From assembly GCA_016699715.1 (NCBI GenBank), contig CP065007.1, positions 372,001 to 436,000 of the forward strand: a DNA stretch of 64,000 bases. The letters are read 5' to 3'. Below, in pieces: positions 1-8,490 of the stretch (its first letter is position 1; every line of letters begins with the position of its first letter). Both the position numbers and the translations under genes were made by a program. The notes below the pieces were generated by a model. It ran no database searches. It was given only the letters and a program-made list of their open reading frames with translations, and was not told the DNA's origin. The DNA is from Candidatus Competibacteraceae bacterium. Its GTDB lineage: Bacteria > Pseudomonadota > Gammaproteobacteria > Competibacterales > Competibacteraceae.

Positions 1-504
1 GGTTGGGCCGACGCCGGGTTTGCGACTTTCTGTCTGATCGTGGCGGCGGCCAGCGCCGGTTTTCTGGTGCACAATTTTCCGCCCGCCAAGATCTTCCTCG
101 GCGATACCGGCTCCACGGCACTGGGTTTTCTGGCAGCGTCGTGCAGCCTGTGGGGCGCCAAAGCCGGCCTGTTCCCATTTTGGGTGGCGCTGTTGGTGTT
201 TTCCCCCTTCATTGCTGATGCCACCGTGACCCTGTTGCGTCGCCTGCTGCGAGGCGAGAAGGTCTGGGAGGCGCACCGAAGCCATTATTACCAGCGATTG
301 GTGTTGCTCGGCTGGGGGCACCGTCGCACCGTGCTGGCCGAATACGCGCTGATGCTGGCCTGTGCCGGTTCCGCCTTGCTGGCGGTTCGGTTGCCGCCCG
401 TCGGACAGATAACCTTGGCGGCGATCTGGATTCTGATTTACAGCGTCCTGATGTGGGGAGTGGGGCGACTGGAACGGCGGCATGCTACAGTATCGGCCCC
501 GTGA
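1..504 (+). CDS. Glycosyltransferase family 4 (WecA/MraY-type), C-terminal part
   Basis: The frame is open from the first base and stops at TGA 502-504, so only the C-terminal part of about 167 residues is present. The family moves a sugar-1-phosphate from a UDP-sugar onto undecaprenyl phosphate at the inner membrane and so starts a surface polysaccharide or O-antigen unit. Visible marks are the metal-binding loop KIFLGDTGST, the cytoplasmic loop HRSHYYQR (the HxxH-type motif of the WecA/WbpL group), and several hydrophobic segments after each. It overlaps the next gene by one base (TGATG), indicating translational coupling with a nucleotide-sugar dehydratase. The pair resembles the WbpL-WbpM arrangement at the end of O-antigen clusters. 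The exact sugar substrate cannot be read from this fragment. Confidence 0.85.
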   Translation, partial: GWADAGFATFCLIVAAASAGFLVHNFPPAKIFLGDTGSTALGFLAASCSLWGAKAGLFPFWVALLVFSPFIADATVTLLRRLLRGEKVWEAHRSHYYQRLVLLGWGHRRTVLAEYALMLACAGSALLAVRLPPVGQITLAAIWILIYSVLMWGVGRLERRHATVSAP

Positions 505-2549
505 TGCTCGAACGCTTCCTCAATCTCCCCCCCGCTGCCCGCCGCGCGCTACTGGTCACCGGCGACGCGCTTGCCGTGCTGGTCGCGGTCTGGGCGGCGT
601 TCGCCATCCGCCTCGGCGACTGGTGGCCATCGATGCTGCAGGATGTGGTCTGGCTGTTTCCGCTGGCGGTGCTTATCCTCATCCTAACCTTCGCGGCGGT
701 CGGTCTGTATCGTCCGATCCTGCGCTACGCCGACGAAAGCCTGCTGTACACCATCGTGCTCGGCGTCAGCGCCGGAATTCTGCTGATGATGGCGGTCTGG
801 GTATTCCTGCGCCAGGGGCTGGTGCCGCGGTCGTCCTGGCTGATCGGCTGGCTGGTGCTGGTCGCCCTGATCGGTGGTGGCCGGCTGGCGATTCGCCGCG
901 TCCTACGCCGGCGGTTTCGGACCAGCGCGGCGCGCGCGCCCGTCATCATCTATGGGGCGGGCGAGGCCGGTGCGCAATTGGCCAACGCCCTGCGCTACAG
1001 CGCCGAATTCGCGCCCGTCGCGTTCGTCGACGACAACCCGCAACTGTGGGGCAGTGTGGTGCTGGGTCTCAAGGTACGGGCGCCGTTCAAACTGTCGCGA
1101 TTGGTGGCCCAGCACGAAGGTAGCCTGATCCTGCTGGCGCTGCCGTCGGCGTCGCACCGCCGCCGCCGGGAAGTTCTGGAAGCGCTGGCCGGGTTGCCAG
1201 TGCGGGTGCTGGCTTTGCCCACGCTGGCGGAGTTGACCAGCGGTGCCCGGCGCATCGACGAATTTCGCGAGGTCGATGTCGAGGACATCCTTGGCCGCGA
1301 TTCGGTCCAACCCAACGAGGTGTTATTGCAGGGGCGGGTGAGCGGCAGGAGCGTGATGGTGACCGGCGCGGGCGGCTCGATCGGAGCCGAGCTGTGCCGG
1401 CAAATCCTGCTATTGCGGCCACGCCGCTTGGTCCTGTTCGAGCGTTCCGAGTACGCCCTCTACGCCATCGAGCAGGAACTGCGCACCATGTTGGCCAATA
1501 TGGCGCATCCCCGTCCACTCGCCCTGAACCCCGTGACTTCAAGTCTGGAAGGGAGCGCGGACGTACAAGCTGGTACTTCTTCCATCGAACTGATCCCGTT
1601 GTTGGGGTCGGTCATTCACCAGCGCCGGTTGCAAGTGGCCATGGAGCGTTTTCAGGTCGAGACCGTTTATCACGCGGCGGCCTACAAGCATGTGCCGATC
1701 GTCGAACGCAACCCCATCGAGGGGGTGCAAAATAATGTATTCGGCACTTGGCGCGCCGCCGAGGCCGCCATCGCCGCCGGGGTTGGGACCTTCGTGCTGA
1801 TCTCCAGCGACAAGGCGGTGCGTCCGACCAATGTGATGGGTGCCACCAAACGGCTGGCGGAACTGATCCTGCAAGGGCTGGCGGGGGAGGACGGCCCCAC
1901 CCGACTGTGCATGGTCCGCTTCGGCAATGTACTGGATTCTTCCGGTTCGGTGGCGCCGCTGTTTCGCGAGCAGGTCCGCAAGGGCGGGCCGGTGACGGTG
2001 ACCCATCCCGAGGTGGAGCGCTATTTCATGACCATCCCCGAGGCGGCGCAATTGGTGATTCAGGCCAGCGCCATGGCTCAGGGCGGCGATGTGTTCCTGC
2101 TCGATATGGGCGAGCCGGTACGGATTCTCGACCTGGCGCGGCGCATGATCCGGTTGTTCGGTCTGGAAGTGCGGGACGCGGACCAGCCTGATGGCGATAT
2201 CGAAATCCGTTTTACCGGCCTGCGCAGCGGCGAGAAATTACGCGAGGAGTTACTGATCGGCAGCGGCGATCTGGCCACCGAGCACCCGATGATCCGCCGG
2301 GCCTGCGAACTCAGTTTGCCGTGGCTGGTGGTGCGAGACTGCCTGGAGCGGCTCGCCGCCGCTTCACGCAGTTTCGACTATCCGACCGTGCGGGCGATCC
2401 TGCGGGAAGCGGTGGCCGAGTACCAGCCGGAAAACGACATCGAGGACTGGATCTGGTTGGCGGATCGACGGGACGAGCCGGCGGAACCGGTGGGCGCGGC
2501 GGTCAGTCCGTCGGTTCCGCTAGTTCCGCCGGCTCGGTCGGCCAGATGA
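504..2549 (+). CDS. Nucleoside-diphosphate sugar dehydratase/epimerase, WbpM/PglF/CapD family
   Basis: About 681 residues. Four or five N-terminal membrane segments are followed by a first Rossmann-like domain (GAGEAGAQ at residues 151-158) and a large extended-SDR domain starting with TGAGGSIG at residues 287-294. The family usually acts as a membrane-bound UDP-GlcNAc 4,6-dehydratase feeding O-antigen or capsule synthesis. As in that family, the SDR Tyr is replaced by Met (MGATK, residues 445-449), with an Asp-Lys pair at 436-437. The frame also opens upstream at 453, but ATG 504 overlaps the previous stop and gives the family-like N-terminus LERFLNLPP. The last 47 bases overlap the convergent gene on the other strand. 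Confidence 0.9.
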   Translation: MLERFLNLPPAARRALLVTGDALAVLVAVWAAFAIRLGDWWPSMLQDVVWLFPLAVLILILTFAAVGLYRPILRYADESLLYTIVLGVSAGILLMMAVWVFLRQGLVPRSSWLIGWLVLVALIGGGRLAIRRVLRRRFRTSAARAPVIIYGAGEAGAQLANALRYSAEFAPVAFVDDNPQLWGSVVLGLKVRAPFKLSRLVAQHEGSLILLALPSASHRRRREVLEALAGLPVRVLALPTLAELTSGARRIDEFREVDVEDILGRDSVQPNEVLLQGRVSGRSVMVTGAGGSIGAELCRQILLLRPRRLVLFERSEYALYAIEQELRTMLANMAHPRPLALNPVTSSLEGSADVQAGTSSIELIPLLGSVIHQRRLQVAMERFQVETVYHAAAYKHVPIVERNPIEGVQNNVFGTWRAAEAAIAAGVGTFVLISSDKAVRPTNVMGATKRLAELILQGLAGEDGPTRLCMVRFGNVLDSSGSVAPLFREQVRKGGPVTVTHPEVERYFMTIPEAAQLVIQASAMAQGGDVFLLDMGEPVRILDLARRMIRLFGLEVRDADQPDGDIEIRFTGLRSGEKLREELLIGSGDLATEHPMIRRACELSLPWLVVRDCLERLAAASRSFDYPTVRAILREAVAEYQPENDIEDWIWLADRRDEPAEPVGAAVSPSVPLVPPARSAR

Positions 2550-3792
2550 CCACCGTCTTAACCCGGTTGCCGGAGATTTCCACGATCTCGGTCAGGTGAC
2601 CCATCAGCGACAGTCGGGTACCCGGTTCGGGGATGGTTTCGAGGTGCTCCATGATCAGGCCATTGAGGGTGCGGGGGCCGTCGGTGGGCAATTTCCAGTC
2701 CAATGCCCGGTTCAGGCTGCGAATCGAAGTGCGACCGTCCACCACGTAGCCACCGTCGGCGCGCGGGACCAGATTGCGTTTGCCGATGGCGGCGGGATCG
2801 GTGGTGAATTCACCCACGATCTCTTCCAGGATGTCCTCCAGCGTTACCAGCCCCAGCACTTCGCCGTACTCGTCCACCACCAGCCCGACGCGTCGGCGCA
2901 GCTGCTGAAAGTTGAGCAACTGCCGGGTTAGCGAGGTGCCTTCGGGGATGAAATAGGGCTCCCGGATCAGGCTCTCCAGATCAGCCCGATTGAAATCCGG
3001 CTTCTGCATCATCGTGTTGAGCACCTTGCGCAGGTGCAGGAAGCCCACGACCTGGTCGAAGGTGTCGCGGTAGACCAGCATGCGGGTGTAGGGGCTGCGG
3101 GTCAGTTTGGCGACGATCTCCGCCCAGTCGCCTTCCAGGTCGATGCCCTCCACCTCGTTGCGTGGCACCATGATGTCATTGACGGTGATTTCCTCCAGCT
3201 CCAGGATGCCCAGCAACATGGTTTGATGCCGTTTGGGAATCATCACCCCGGCTTCGAGGACCACCGTGCGCAGTTCCTCGGCGCTGAGCGAATATTGGCT
3301 GGAGGTCTGAATCGCCACCCGGAACAGTCGTAATAGGCCGTTCGCCATCGCATTGGTCAACCACACCAGGGGGTAGAAGATCTTGAGCAACGGTGCCAGC
3401 ACCGCGGAAGCGGGGAAGGCAATGCGCTCGGGATGCAGGGCCGCCAGCGTCTTGGGCGCGACTTCGCTGAACACCAGCAGAACCAGCGTCAAGAGAACCG
3501 TGGAGACCAAAATACCGGCATCGCCCAAGAAGTGGATAGCGATAATGGTGGCCAGCGAGGACGCTAGAATGTTGACGAAGTTGTTGCCGAGTAGAATGAT
3601 GCCGATCAAGCGATCTGGCCGTTCCAGCAGCCGGCTGGTGCGTATCGCGGCCTTGTTGCCTTCCCGAACGCGGTGGCGCAGGCGGTAGCGATTGAGGGTC
3701 ATCAGTCCGGTTTCGGAACTGGAGAAAAAGGCGGAGCAGCCGATTAACAGGACCAGGACGGCGCACAATACGCCAATATGAATATTGTCCAA
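2503..3792 (-). CDS. CNNM/CBS-domain membrane protein (HlyC/CorC family, CorB/YfjD-like)
   Basis: 429 residues. Residues 1 to about 190 carry four hydrophobic segments of the DUF21/CNNM membrane domain, including FSSSETGLMTLN near the N-terminus, typical of this family. A CBS pair follows (NDIMVPRNEVEGID region and the VVDEYGEVLGLVTLEDILE region), then a CorC/HlyC C-terminal domain from about residue 340. Members are linked to magnesium or cobalt efflux and ion homeostasis; the substrate cannot be read from sequence. Its 3' end runs 47 bases into the convergent dehydratase gene. The next gene upstream on the same strand is a CcsA-like protein about 115 bases away, a pairing also common next to ffh in gammaproteobacteria. 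Confidence 0.9.
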   Translation of the reverse strand: MDNIHIGVLCAVLVLLIGCSAFFSSSETGLMTLNRYRLRHRVREGNKAAIRTSRLLERPDRLIGIILLGNNFVNILASSLATIIAIHFLGDAGILVSTVLLTLVLLVFSEVAPKTLAALHPERIAFPASAVLAPLLKIFYPLVWLTNAMANGLLRLFRVAIQTSSQYSLSAEELRTVVLEAGVMIPKRHQTMLLGILELEEITVNDIMVPRNEVEGIDLEGDWAEIVAKLTRSPYTRMLVYRDTFDQVVGFLHLRKVLNTMMQKPDFNRADLESLIREPYFIPEGTSLTRQLLNFQQLRRRVGLVVDEYGEVLGLVTLEDILEEIVGEFTTDPAAIGKRNLVPRADGGYVVDGRTSIRSLNRALDWKLPTDGPRTLNGLIMEHLETIPEPGTRLSLMGHLTEIVEISGNRVKTVVIWPTEPAELAEPTD

Positions 3793-3908
3793 CTCGTGAA
3801 AACCCTGATTTTGAGTGAATGAGCCGTATTTACGAATTGCTGGCGCGCGCTGTCAAGCCTCAATCGGCCAAGAAGAGCTTCGGCCAAGGGCGGGCGGCGC
3901 GGGTTCGA

Positions 3909-4739
3909 TCAACGTCTCAGGATTAATTCCAACACCAGCTTGCTGCCGAAATAGGCGAGTACCAGGAAAGTAAAACCGCTCAGCGTCCAGCGAATGGCGG
4001 TGCGGCCGCGCCAGCCGAAGCGCCAGCGACCCCACAACAGCACCCCGAACACTCCCCAGGCAATAAAGGACAGCACGGTCTTGTGAACCAAGTGCTGAGC
4101 GAAGATATCCTTGAGAAAGAGTAGGCCACTAAATAGGGTGATGCTCAGCAAGATGAAGCCGGCGCCGATCATTTGGAACAGCAGGGATTCCATTGCGGTG
4201 AGCGGCGGGATGCCGCGCAGGAAGCCACCGGGCTGGCGCCGCCGCAAGCGCCGGTCCTGGATGGCCAGCAGCGTTGCCTGCGCCGCCGCCAAGGTCAGCA
4301 GCGAATAGGCCAGGATGGCGATGAGAATGTGCAGTTCCAGCGGCCATTGTCCGGGGTCGGCGACGATGCGCTCGGTGGCGAACGACAGGCCGAGGACCAG
4401 CGTGAGCGCGCCGAACGGTAATGCAATGATGCCGAGGTTTTCGACCGGCCGCACCATCGCCGCCGCCAGCAGAACCACGTTGATCAGCCAGCCGGTGAAC
4501 GATAGCGCGTTGAAGAAGCCGAGATTGAGGCCAGCGGGTTGGAACACGGTTTGGGCCAGGATCATGGCGTGCAGGATGACCGCCCCCCAGCCCAGGGCCA
4601 GCGGACCGCCCTTCGATGAACCTATCGCCGCGCCGCCGGCGCGCGCCAGCCGCCCGGCCAGCAGCCCGCCGGCAAGCAGGTAGAGCAGGGCGGCCAAGCC
4701 GCCGGTGACCGCGTTCATTGAGATTCCGTGCAAGTCCAA
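3909..4739 (-). CDS. CcsA/CcmC-like cytochrome c assembly-type membrane protein (YpjD-like)
   Basis: 276 residues, almost entirely hydrophobic, with about eight membrane segments and a small cytoplasmic tail. It belongs to the cytochrome c assembly protein superfamily; the YpjD-type members next to ffh are inner-membrane proteins of unclear function. The conserved aromatic region WGVFGVLLWGRWRFGWRGR lies in the C-terminal third. The start at 4739 is the first Met; a second Met at 4718 is possible. It is divergent from ffh, and this order (ypjD divergent from ffh, corB nearby) is seen in many gammaproteobacteria, which supports orthology. A direct role in haem handling is inference only. Confidence 0.8.
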   Translation of the reverse strand: MDLHGISMNAVTGGLAALLYLLAGGLLAGRLARAGGAAIGSSKGGPLALGWGAVILHAMILAQTVFQPAGLNLGFFNALSFTGWLINVVLLAAAMVRPVENLGIIALPFGALTLVLGLSFATERIVADPGQWPLELHILIAILAYSLLTLAAAQATLLAIQDRRLRRRQPGGFLRGIPPLTAMESLLFQMIGAGFILLSITLFSGLLFLKDIFAQHLVHKTVLSFIAWGVFGVLLWGRWRFGWRGRTAIRWTLSGFTFLVLAYFGSKLVLELILRR

Positions 4740-4810
4740 TTATCCGCAACCATGATGGCATGGAACGGTGGCGACTTGAAGCGCGCCGCGCCAAATCGGG
4801 CGATTCTCCC

Positions 4811-4816
4811 TATAAT
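4811..4816 (+). promoter_or_regulatory. Candidate -10 box of the ffh operon
   Basis: A perfect TATAAT lies 38 bases before the ffh start in the 115-bp divergent gap. No good -35 hexamer is found at the normal spacing, so the call rests on the -10 box and position only. Confidence 0.4.
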
Positions 4817-4854
4817 CCTCCACTCTTTTCCGATTTTGAATCAAGGTTTCCCGC

Positions 4855-6225
4855 ATGTTCGAAAATCTCAGCGAACGCTTGTTGCTCACCGTCAAGAATC
4901 TGCGTGGCCAAGGCCGCCTCACCGAGGACAATATCAAGGATGCCCTGCGCGAGGTGCGCATGGCCCTGCTGGAAGCGGACGTAGCGCTGCCGGTGGTGCG
5001 CGAGTTCATCAACCGGGTGCGCGAGCGGGCGATCGGCGAGGAAGTGCTACTCAGCCTGACCCCCGGCCAAGTGCTGATCAAGATCGTCCACGAAGAACTG
5101 ATCCGAACCATGGGCGAGGCCAATGCCGAACTGAACCTGAGGGTCCAGCCACCGGCGGTGGTGCTGATGGCGGGTTTGCAGGGCTCCGGTAAAACCACCA
5201 GCGTTGCCAAGCTGGCCCGTTGGCTGAAGGAGCGCCAGCGCAAGAAAGTGATGGTGGTGAGTTGCGACGTGTACCGGCCAGCCGCCATCGAGCAGTTGCG
5301 CAAGCTGGCCGATGAGGTCGGCGCGGCGTTTTTCCCCAGCGACCCCGGGCAGGTTCCGGAAGCCATCGCCCGCCAGGCACTGGAGCATGCCCGCCTGCAC
5401 GGCGTCGAGGTGCTGATTGTCGATACCGCCGGCCGCTTGCATGTCGATGCCGAGATGATGACCGAGATTCAGCGGCTGCACGCGGCGTTGAACCCTATCG
5501 AAACCCTGTTCGTGGTGGACAGCATGACCGGGCAGGACGCCGCCAACACCGCGCAGGCATTCAATGCCGCCCTGCCGCTGACCGGCGTGGTGCTGACCAA
5601 GACCGATGGCGATGCTCGTGGCGGCGCGGCGCTGTCGATCCGCCAAATCACCGGCCGACCGATCAAGTTTCTCGGTGTCGGCGAGAAGACCGCCGCCCTG
5701 GAACCGTTCTTTCCCGACCGGGTAGCCTCGCGCATTCTGGGTAAGGGCGACGTGCTGAGTTTGGTCGAGGAGATGGAGCAGAAGGTCGACAAGGACAAGG
5801 CGCTCAAGCTGGCCCAGAAGGTCCAGAAGGGGCGCGGTTTCGACCTGGAAGACTTCCGCGAGCAGATGGAGCAGATGACGAAGATGGGCGGTATCGCCAG
5901 CCTGTTGGAAAAGATGCCGGGTTTCAACGCCGCGCCGGCGGCGCTCAAGGAGCAGGCGGCGGACAAGGAGGTCAGGCGCTTGGTGGCCATCATTAATTCG
6001 ATGACCCCGGGGGAACGCCGCTTCCCGGACATGATCAAGGGTTCGCGTAAGCGCCGCATCGCCGCCGGTTCCGGTACCCTGATCCAGGACGTGAACCGGC
6101 TGCTCAAGCAGTTCGATCAGGCACAAAAAATGATGAAGAAAATGAAGGGTGGCGGCTTGATGAAGATGATGCGCGGCTTACAGGGTAAGCTGCCGATGGG
6201 TGGGTTGCCGCCGCTGAAGCGGTAG
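4855..6225 (+). CDS. ffh: Signal recognition particle GTPase Ffh
   Basis: 456 residues, the normal Ffh length. An N-domain helix bundle (residues 1 to about 90) precedes the G-domain with GSGKTT at 110-115, DTAGR at 190-194 and TKTDGD at 248-253. A methionine-rich M-domain (about 330-440) binds 4.5S RNA and signal peptides, including the MTPGERRFP segment and SRKRRIAAGSG. It targets nascent inner-membrane proteins to FtsY and SecYEG. It is the first gene of the ffh-rpsP-rimM-trmD-rplS run, an old conserved association of protein targeting and ribosome assembly. Confidence 0.98.
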   Translation: MFENLSERLLLTVKNLRGQGRLTEDNIKDALREVRMALLEADVALPVVREFINRVRERAIGEEVLLSLTPGQVLIKIVHEELIRTMGEANAELNLRVQPPAVVLMAGLQGSGKTTSVAKLARWLKERQRKKVMVVSCDVYRPAAIEQLRKLADEVGAAFFPSDPGQVPEAIARQALEHARLHGVEVLIVDTAGRLHVDAEMMTEIQRLHAALNPIETLFVVDSMTGQDAANTAQAFNAALPLTGVVLTKTDGDARGGAALSIRQITGRPIKFLGVGEKTAALEPFFPDRVASRILGKGDVLSLVEEMEQKVDKDKALKLAQKVQKGRGFDLEDFREQMEQMTKMGGIASLLEKMPGFNAAPAALKEQAADKEVRRLVAIINSMTPGERRFPDMIKGSRKRRIAAGSGTLIQDVNRLLKQFDQAQKMMKKMKGGGLMKMMRGLQGKLPMGGLPPLKR

Positions 6226-6388
6226 AACGGGGGAGCCCTTCGGAAACGAAGCCAATGGCCAACTATGTTCCTAACGGTTTCAAACACTGGAAATTTCGGA
6301 TACTATTCCCCGCTTCATCCGGCCGCCCCGCATGGGCAGCTCCTTCATCTACCGGAAAATCGGAATTCGCAAGAGGTATTCGCAGCGC

Positions 6389-6646
6389 ATGGTTACTATC
6401 CGCCTGTCCCGCGGCGGCGCCAAGAAGCGCCCCTTCTACACCGTGGTCGTGACCGACAGCCGTAACCGGCGTGACGGCCGCTGTATCGAACGCATCGGTT
6501 TTTTCAACCCGATCGCCAGTGGTGGCGAAGCGCGTTTGAACCTGAATCAGGAGCGCTTGCAGTACTGGTTGGGTAACGGCGCGCAACCGTCCGAGCGAGT
6601 GGTCAGTCTGATCAGGGAACAATCCCGCCAGCAGCCGGTTCAGTAA
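6389..6646 (+). CDS. rpsP: 30S ribosomal protein S16
   Basis: 85 residues starting MVTIRLSRGGAKKRPFY, the standard S16 N-terminus. The frame is open 19 codons further upstream (to 6332), but that extension does not look like S16, and an AAGAGG lies about 12 bases before ATG 6389. S16 binds 16S rRNA early in 30S assembly. It lies between ffh and rimM, as in Escherichia coli. The 163-bp gap after ffh may hold an extra promoter; none is certain. Confidence 0.97.
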   Translation: MVTIRLSRGGAKKRPFYTVVVTDSRNRRDGRCIERIGFFNPIASGGEARLNLNQERLQYWLGNGAQPSERVVSLIREQSRQQPVQ

Positions 6647-6681
6647 CGGCCGAAACCCGCCGCGAAACCGGCGCTGCCGCG

Positions 6682-7182
6682 ATGTCGGATTGGGTGGTGC
6701 TGGGCCGGGTGTCCGGCCTGTTTGGCGTGCAGGGCTGGGTGAGAGTGTTCTCCCACACCGAGCCGCGCGCGGGAATCGCTCGCTATGCGCCGGTGTTTTT
6801 GCATCGCGGCGGCGAGTGGCGGCCTTTTGAAATCGAAGCCGGCCGTGCCCATGGAGCGGGTGTGGTGCTGAAGTTCGTCGGTTACGACGACCGTGATCAG
6901 GCCGCGACGCTGTTGCAAAGCGAAATTGCGGTGCGTCGTTCGCAATTGCCGCCACCCGAACCGGGCGAGTATTACTGGGCGGACTTGGAAGGGCTGCGGG
7001 TGGTGACGCTGGGCGGGGTCGATTTGGGCACGGTCGCCTCCGTGTTCGCCACGGGCGCCAACGATGTGCTGATAGTCAAAGGGGAACGGGAACGGTTGCT
7101 GCCATTCGTGCGAGGCCAGGTCGTGGTCGAAATCGACCTTGAACAGCGCCTGTTGCGGGTGGATTGGGAGCCGGATTTTTGA
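6682..7182 (+). CDS. rimM: Ribosome maturation factor RimM
   Basis: 166 residues. The N-terminal RimM barrel begins WVVLGRVSGLFGVQGWVRV, the hallmark strand of the family, and a PRC-barrel domain follows from about residue 92 (YYWADLEGLRVVT, ending LLPFVRGQVVVEIDLE). It helps mature the 3' major domain of 16S rRNA by binding S19 within the 30S head. It starts 35 bases after rpsP and precedes trmD, the usual operon order. Confidence 0.96.
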   Translation: MSDWVVLGRVSGLFGVQGWVRVFSHTEPRAGIARYAPVFLHRGGEWRPFEIEAGRAHGAGVVLKFVGYDDRDQAATLLQSEIAVRRSQLPPPEPGEYYWADLEGLRVVTLGGVDLGTVASVFATGANDVLIVKGERERLLPFVRGQVVVEIDLEQRLLRVDWEPDF

Positions 7183-7240
7183 GTCTCCTGACTCGCAAGC
7201 GCTCTCCCCGCGTGGGAGAGGGGCGCTAGGGAACACGGCC

Positions 7241-8032
7241 ATGCGCGTGGATGTGGTCACCCTGTTTCCCGAGATGGTCAAGACTTTGCTCCGCTTTGGG
7301 GTGACCGGGCGGGCAGTCGAGCGCGGGTTGTTGCGGGTGGATGCCTGGGATCCACGCGACGATGCCCATGATCGCCATCGCACCGTCGATGACCGGCCCT
7401 ACGGCGGCGGTCCGGGCATGGTGATGAAGGTACAACCGCTGCGCGATACCCTGCAACGGGCCAGGGCGGCGGCGCAACCGCCAGGAAAAACGATTTATCT
7501 CAGCCCGCAGGGTCGGCCGTTGACCCAGGATGGCGTGCGGGAACTGGCGCTGGAAACGAGACTGATCCTGCTGGCTGGCCGCTATGAGGGCATCGACGAG
7601 CGGCTGATCGCGACCGAGGTGGACGAGGAATGGTCTATCGGCGATTACGTGCTTAGTGGCGGCGAACTGGCGGCGTTGGTATTGATCGACGCCATGGCCC
7701 GGTTGTTGCCGGGAGCGCTGAACGACAGCGAATCGGCCGAGCAGGATTCGTTCATGGACGGGTTGCTGGATTGCCCGCACTACACCCGGCCCGAAGAGAT
7801 CGAGAGGCGGCGGGTACCGGCGGTGCTGCTGAGCGGCGATCATGCCGCTATCGCCCGCTGGCGACGGCGCGAGGCCTTGGGGCGGACTTGGCTGCGACGG
7901 CCTGACTTGCTGGCCCGACGGCGGTTGGTGACTGAAGACCAGGCGCTACTGGATGAATTTATTCGCGAATACCAAGAGAAACGGGGAGCGCCGGCGCCGC
8001 CGGACAACCTCCTGGAGCAACGTGGAGCGTAG
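7241..8032 (+). CDS. trmD: tRNA (guanine-37-N1)-methyltransferase TrmD
   Basis: 263 residues. The start at ATG 7241 gives MRVDVVTLFPEM, the family N-terminus; the frame opens earlier (7139) inside rimM but that part is not TrmD-like. The trefoil-knot SPOUT domain shows YGGGPGMVMK near residue 60, LLAGRYEGIDERL, and the knot segment EWSIGDYVLSGGELA. It methylates G37 next to the anticodon and prevents +1 frameshifting. The stop is four bases before the rplS start, indicating coupled translation. Confidence 0.97.
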   Translation: MRVDVVTLFPEMVKTLLRFGVTGRAVERGLLRVDAWDPRDDAHDRHRTVDDRPYGGGPGMVMKVQPLRDTLQRARAAAQPPGKTIYLSPQGRPLTQDGVRELALETRLILLAGRYEGIDERLIATEVDEEWSIGDYVLSGGELAALVLIDAMARLLPGALNDSESAEQDSFMDGLLDCPHYTRPEEIERRRVPAVLLSGDHAAIARWRRREALGRTWLRRPDLLARRRLVTEDQALLDEFIREYQEKRGAPAPPDNLLEQRGA

Positions 8033-8036
8033 TGTC

Positions 8037-8384
8037 ATGAGTAAACTGGTGGAAGAATTCGAACGCGAACAGATGAACCGCGAGATCACGGCTTTCAATC
8101 CTGGCGATACCGTGGTGGTGCGGGTCAAGGTGAAGGAGGGCAACCGCGAACGCTTGCAGGCCTTCGAGGGGGTTGTCATCGCCAAACGCAACCGCGGCCT
8201 GAACTCGGCGTTTACCGTGCGCAAGATTTCCCATGGCGAGGGCGTGGAACGGGTATTCCAAGCCTACAGCCCGGTGATCGCCGACATCACCGTCAAGCGC
8301 CGTGGCGACGTGCGTCGAGCCAAGCTGTACTACCTGCGCGGTTTGGAAGGTAAGGCGGCTCGCATCAAGGAGAAGTTGCGTTAA
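8037..8384 (+). CDS. rplS: 50S ribosomal protein L19
   Basis: 115 residues starting MSKLVEEFEREQM. The body FNPGDTVVVRVKVKEGNRERLQ and the end RGLEGKAARIKEKLR are typical of L19, which sits at the 30S-50S interface. The frame extends upstream to 7953 within trmD, but ATG 8037 gives the normal protein. It is the last gene of the operon and is followed 26 bases later by an intrinsic terminator. Confidence 0.97.
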   Translation: MSKLVEEFEREQMNREITAFNPGDTVVVRVKVKEGNRERLQAFEGVVIAKRNRGLNSAFTVRKISHGEGVERVFQAYSPVIADITVKRRGDVRRAKLYYLRGLEGKAARIKEKLR

Positions 8385-8410
8385 ACTCATAAGCAGCACA
8401 ACCGGTGGTG

Positions 8411-8440
8411 GGGCGATCATTCCAGGGTCGCCCTTTTTAT
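8411..8440 (+). terminator. Intrinsic terminator of the ffh-rplS operon
   Basis: A 6-bp GC-rich stem, GGGCGA (8411-8416) with TCGCCC (8428-8433), is followed directly by TTTTTAT. It lies just after rplS. Confidence 0.85.
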
Positions 8441-8490
8441 TTGTATTGCCCTTTTCTCAAAGGGAGAGAGGCCGGAAACAAGGGGGTGAC

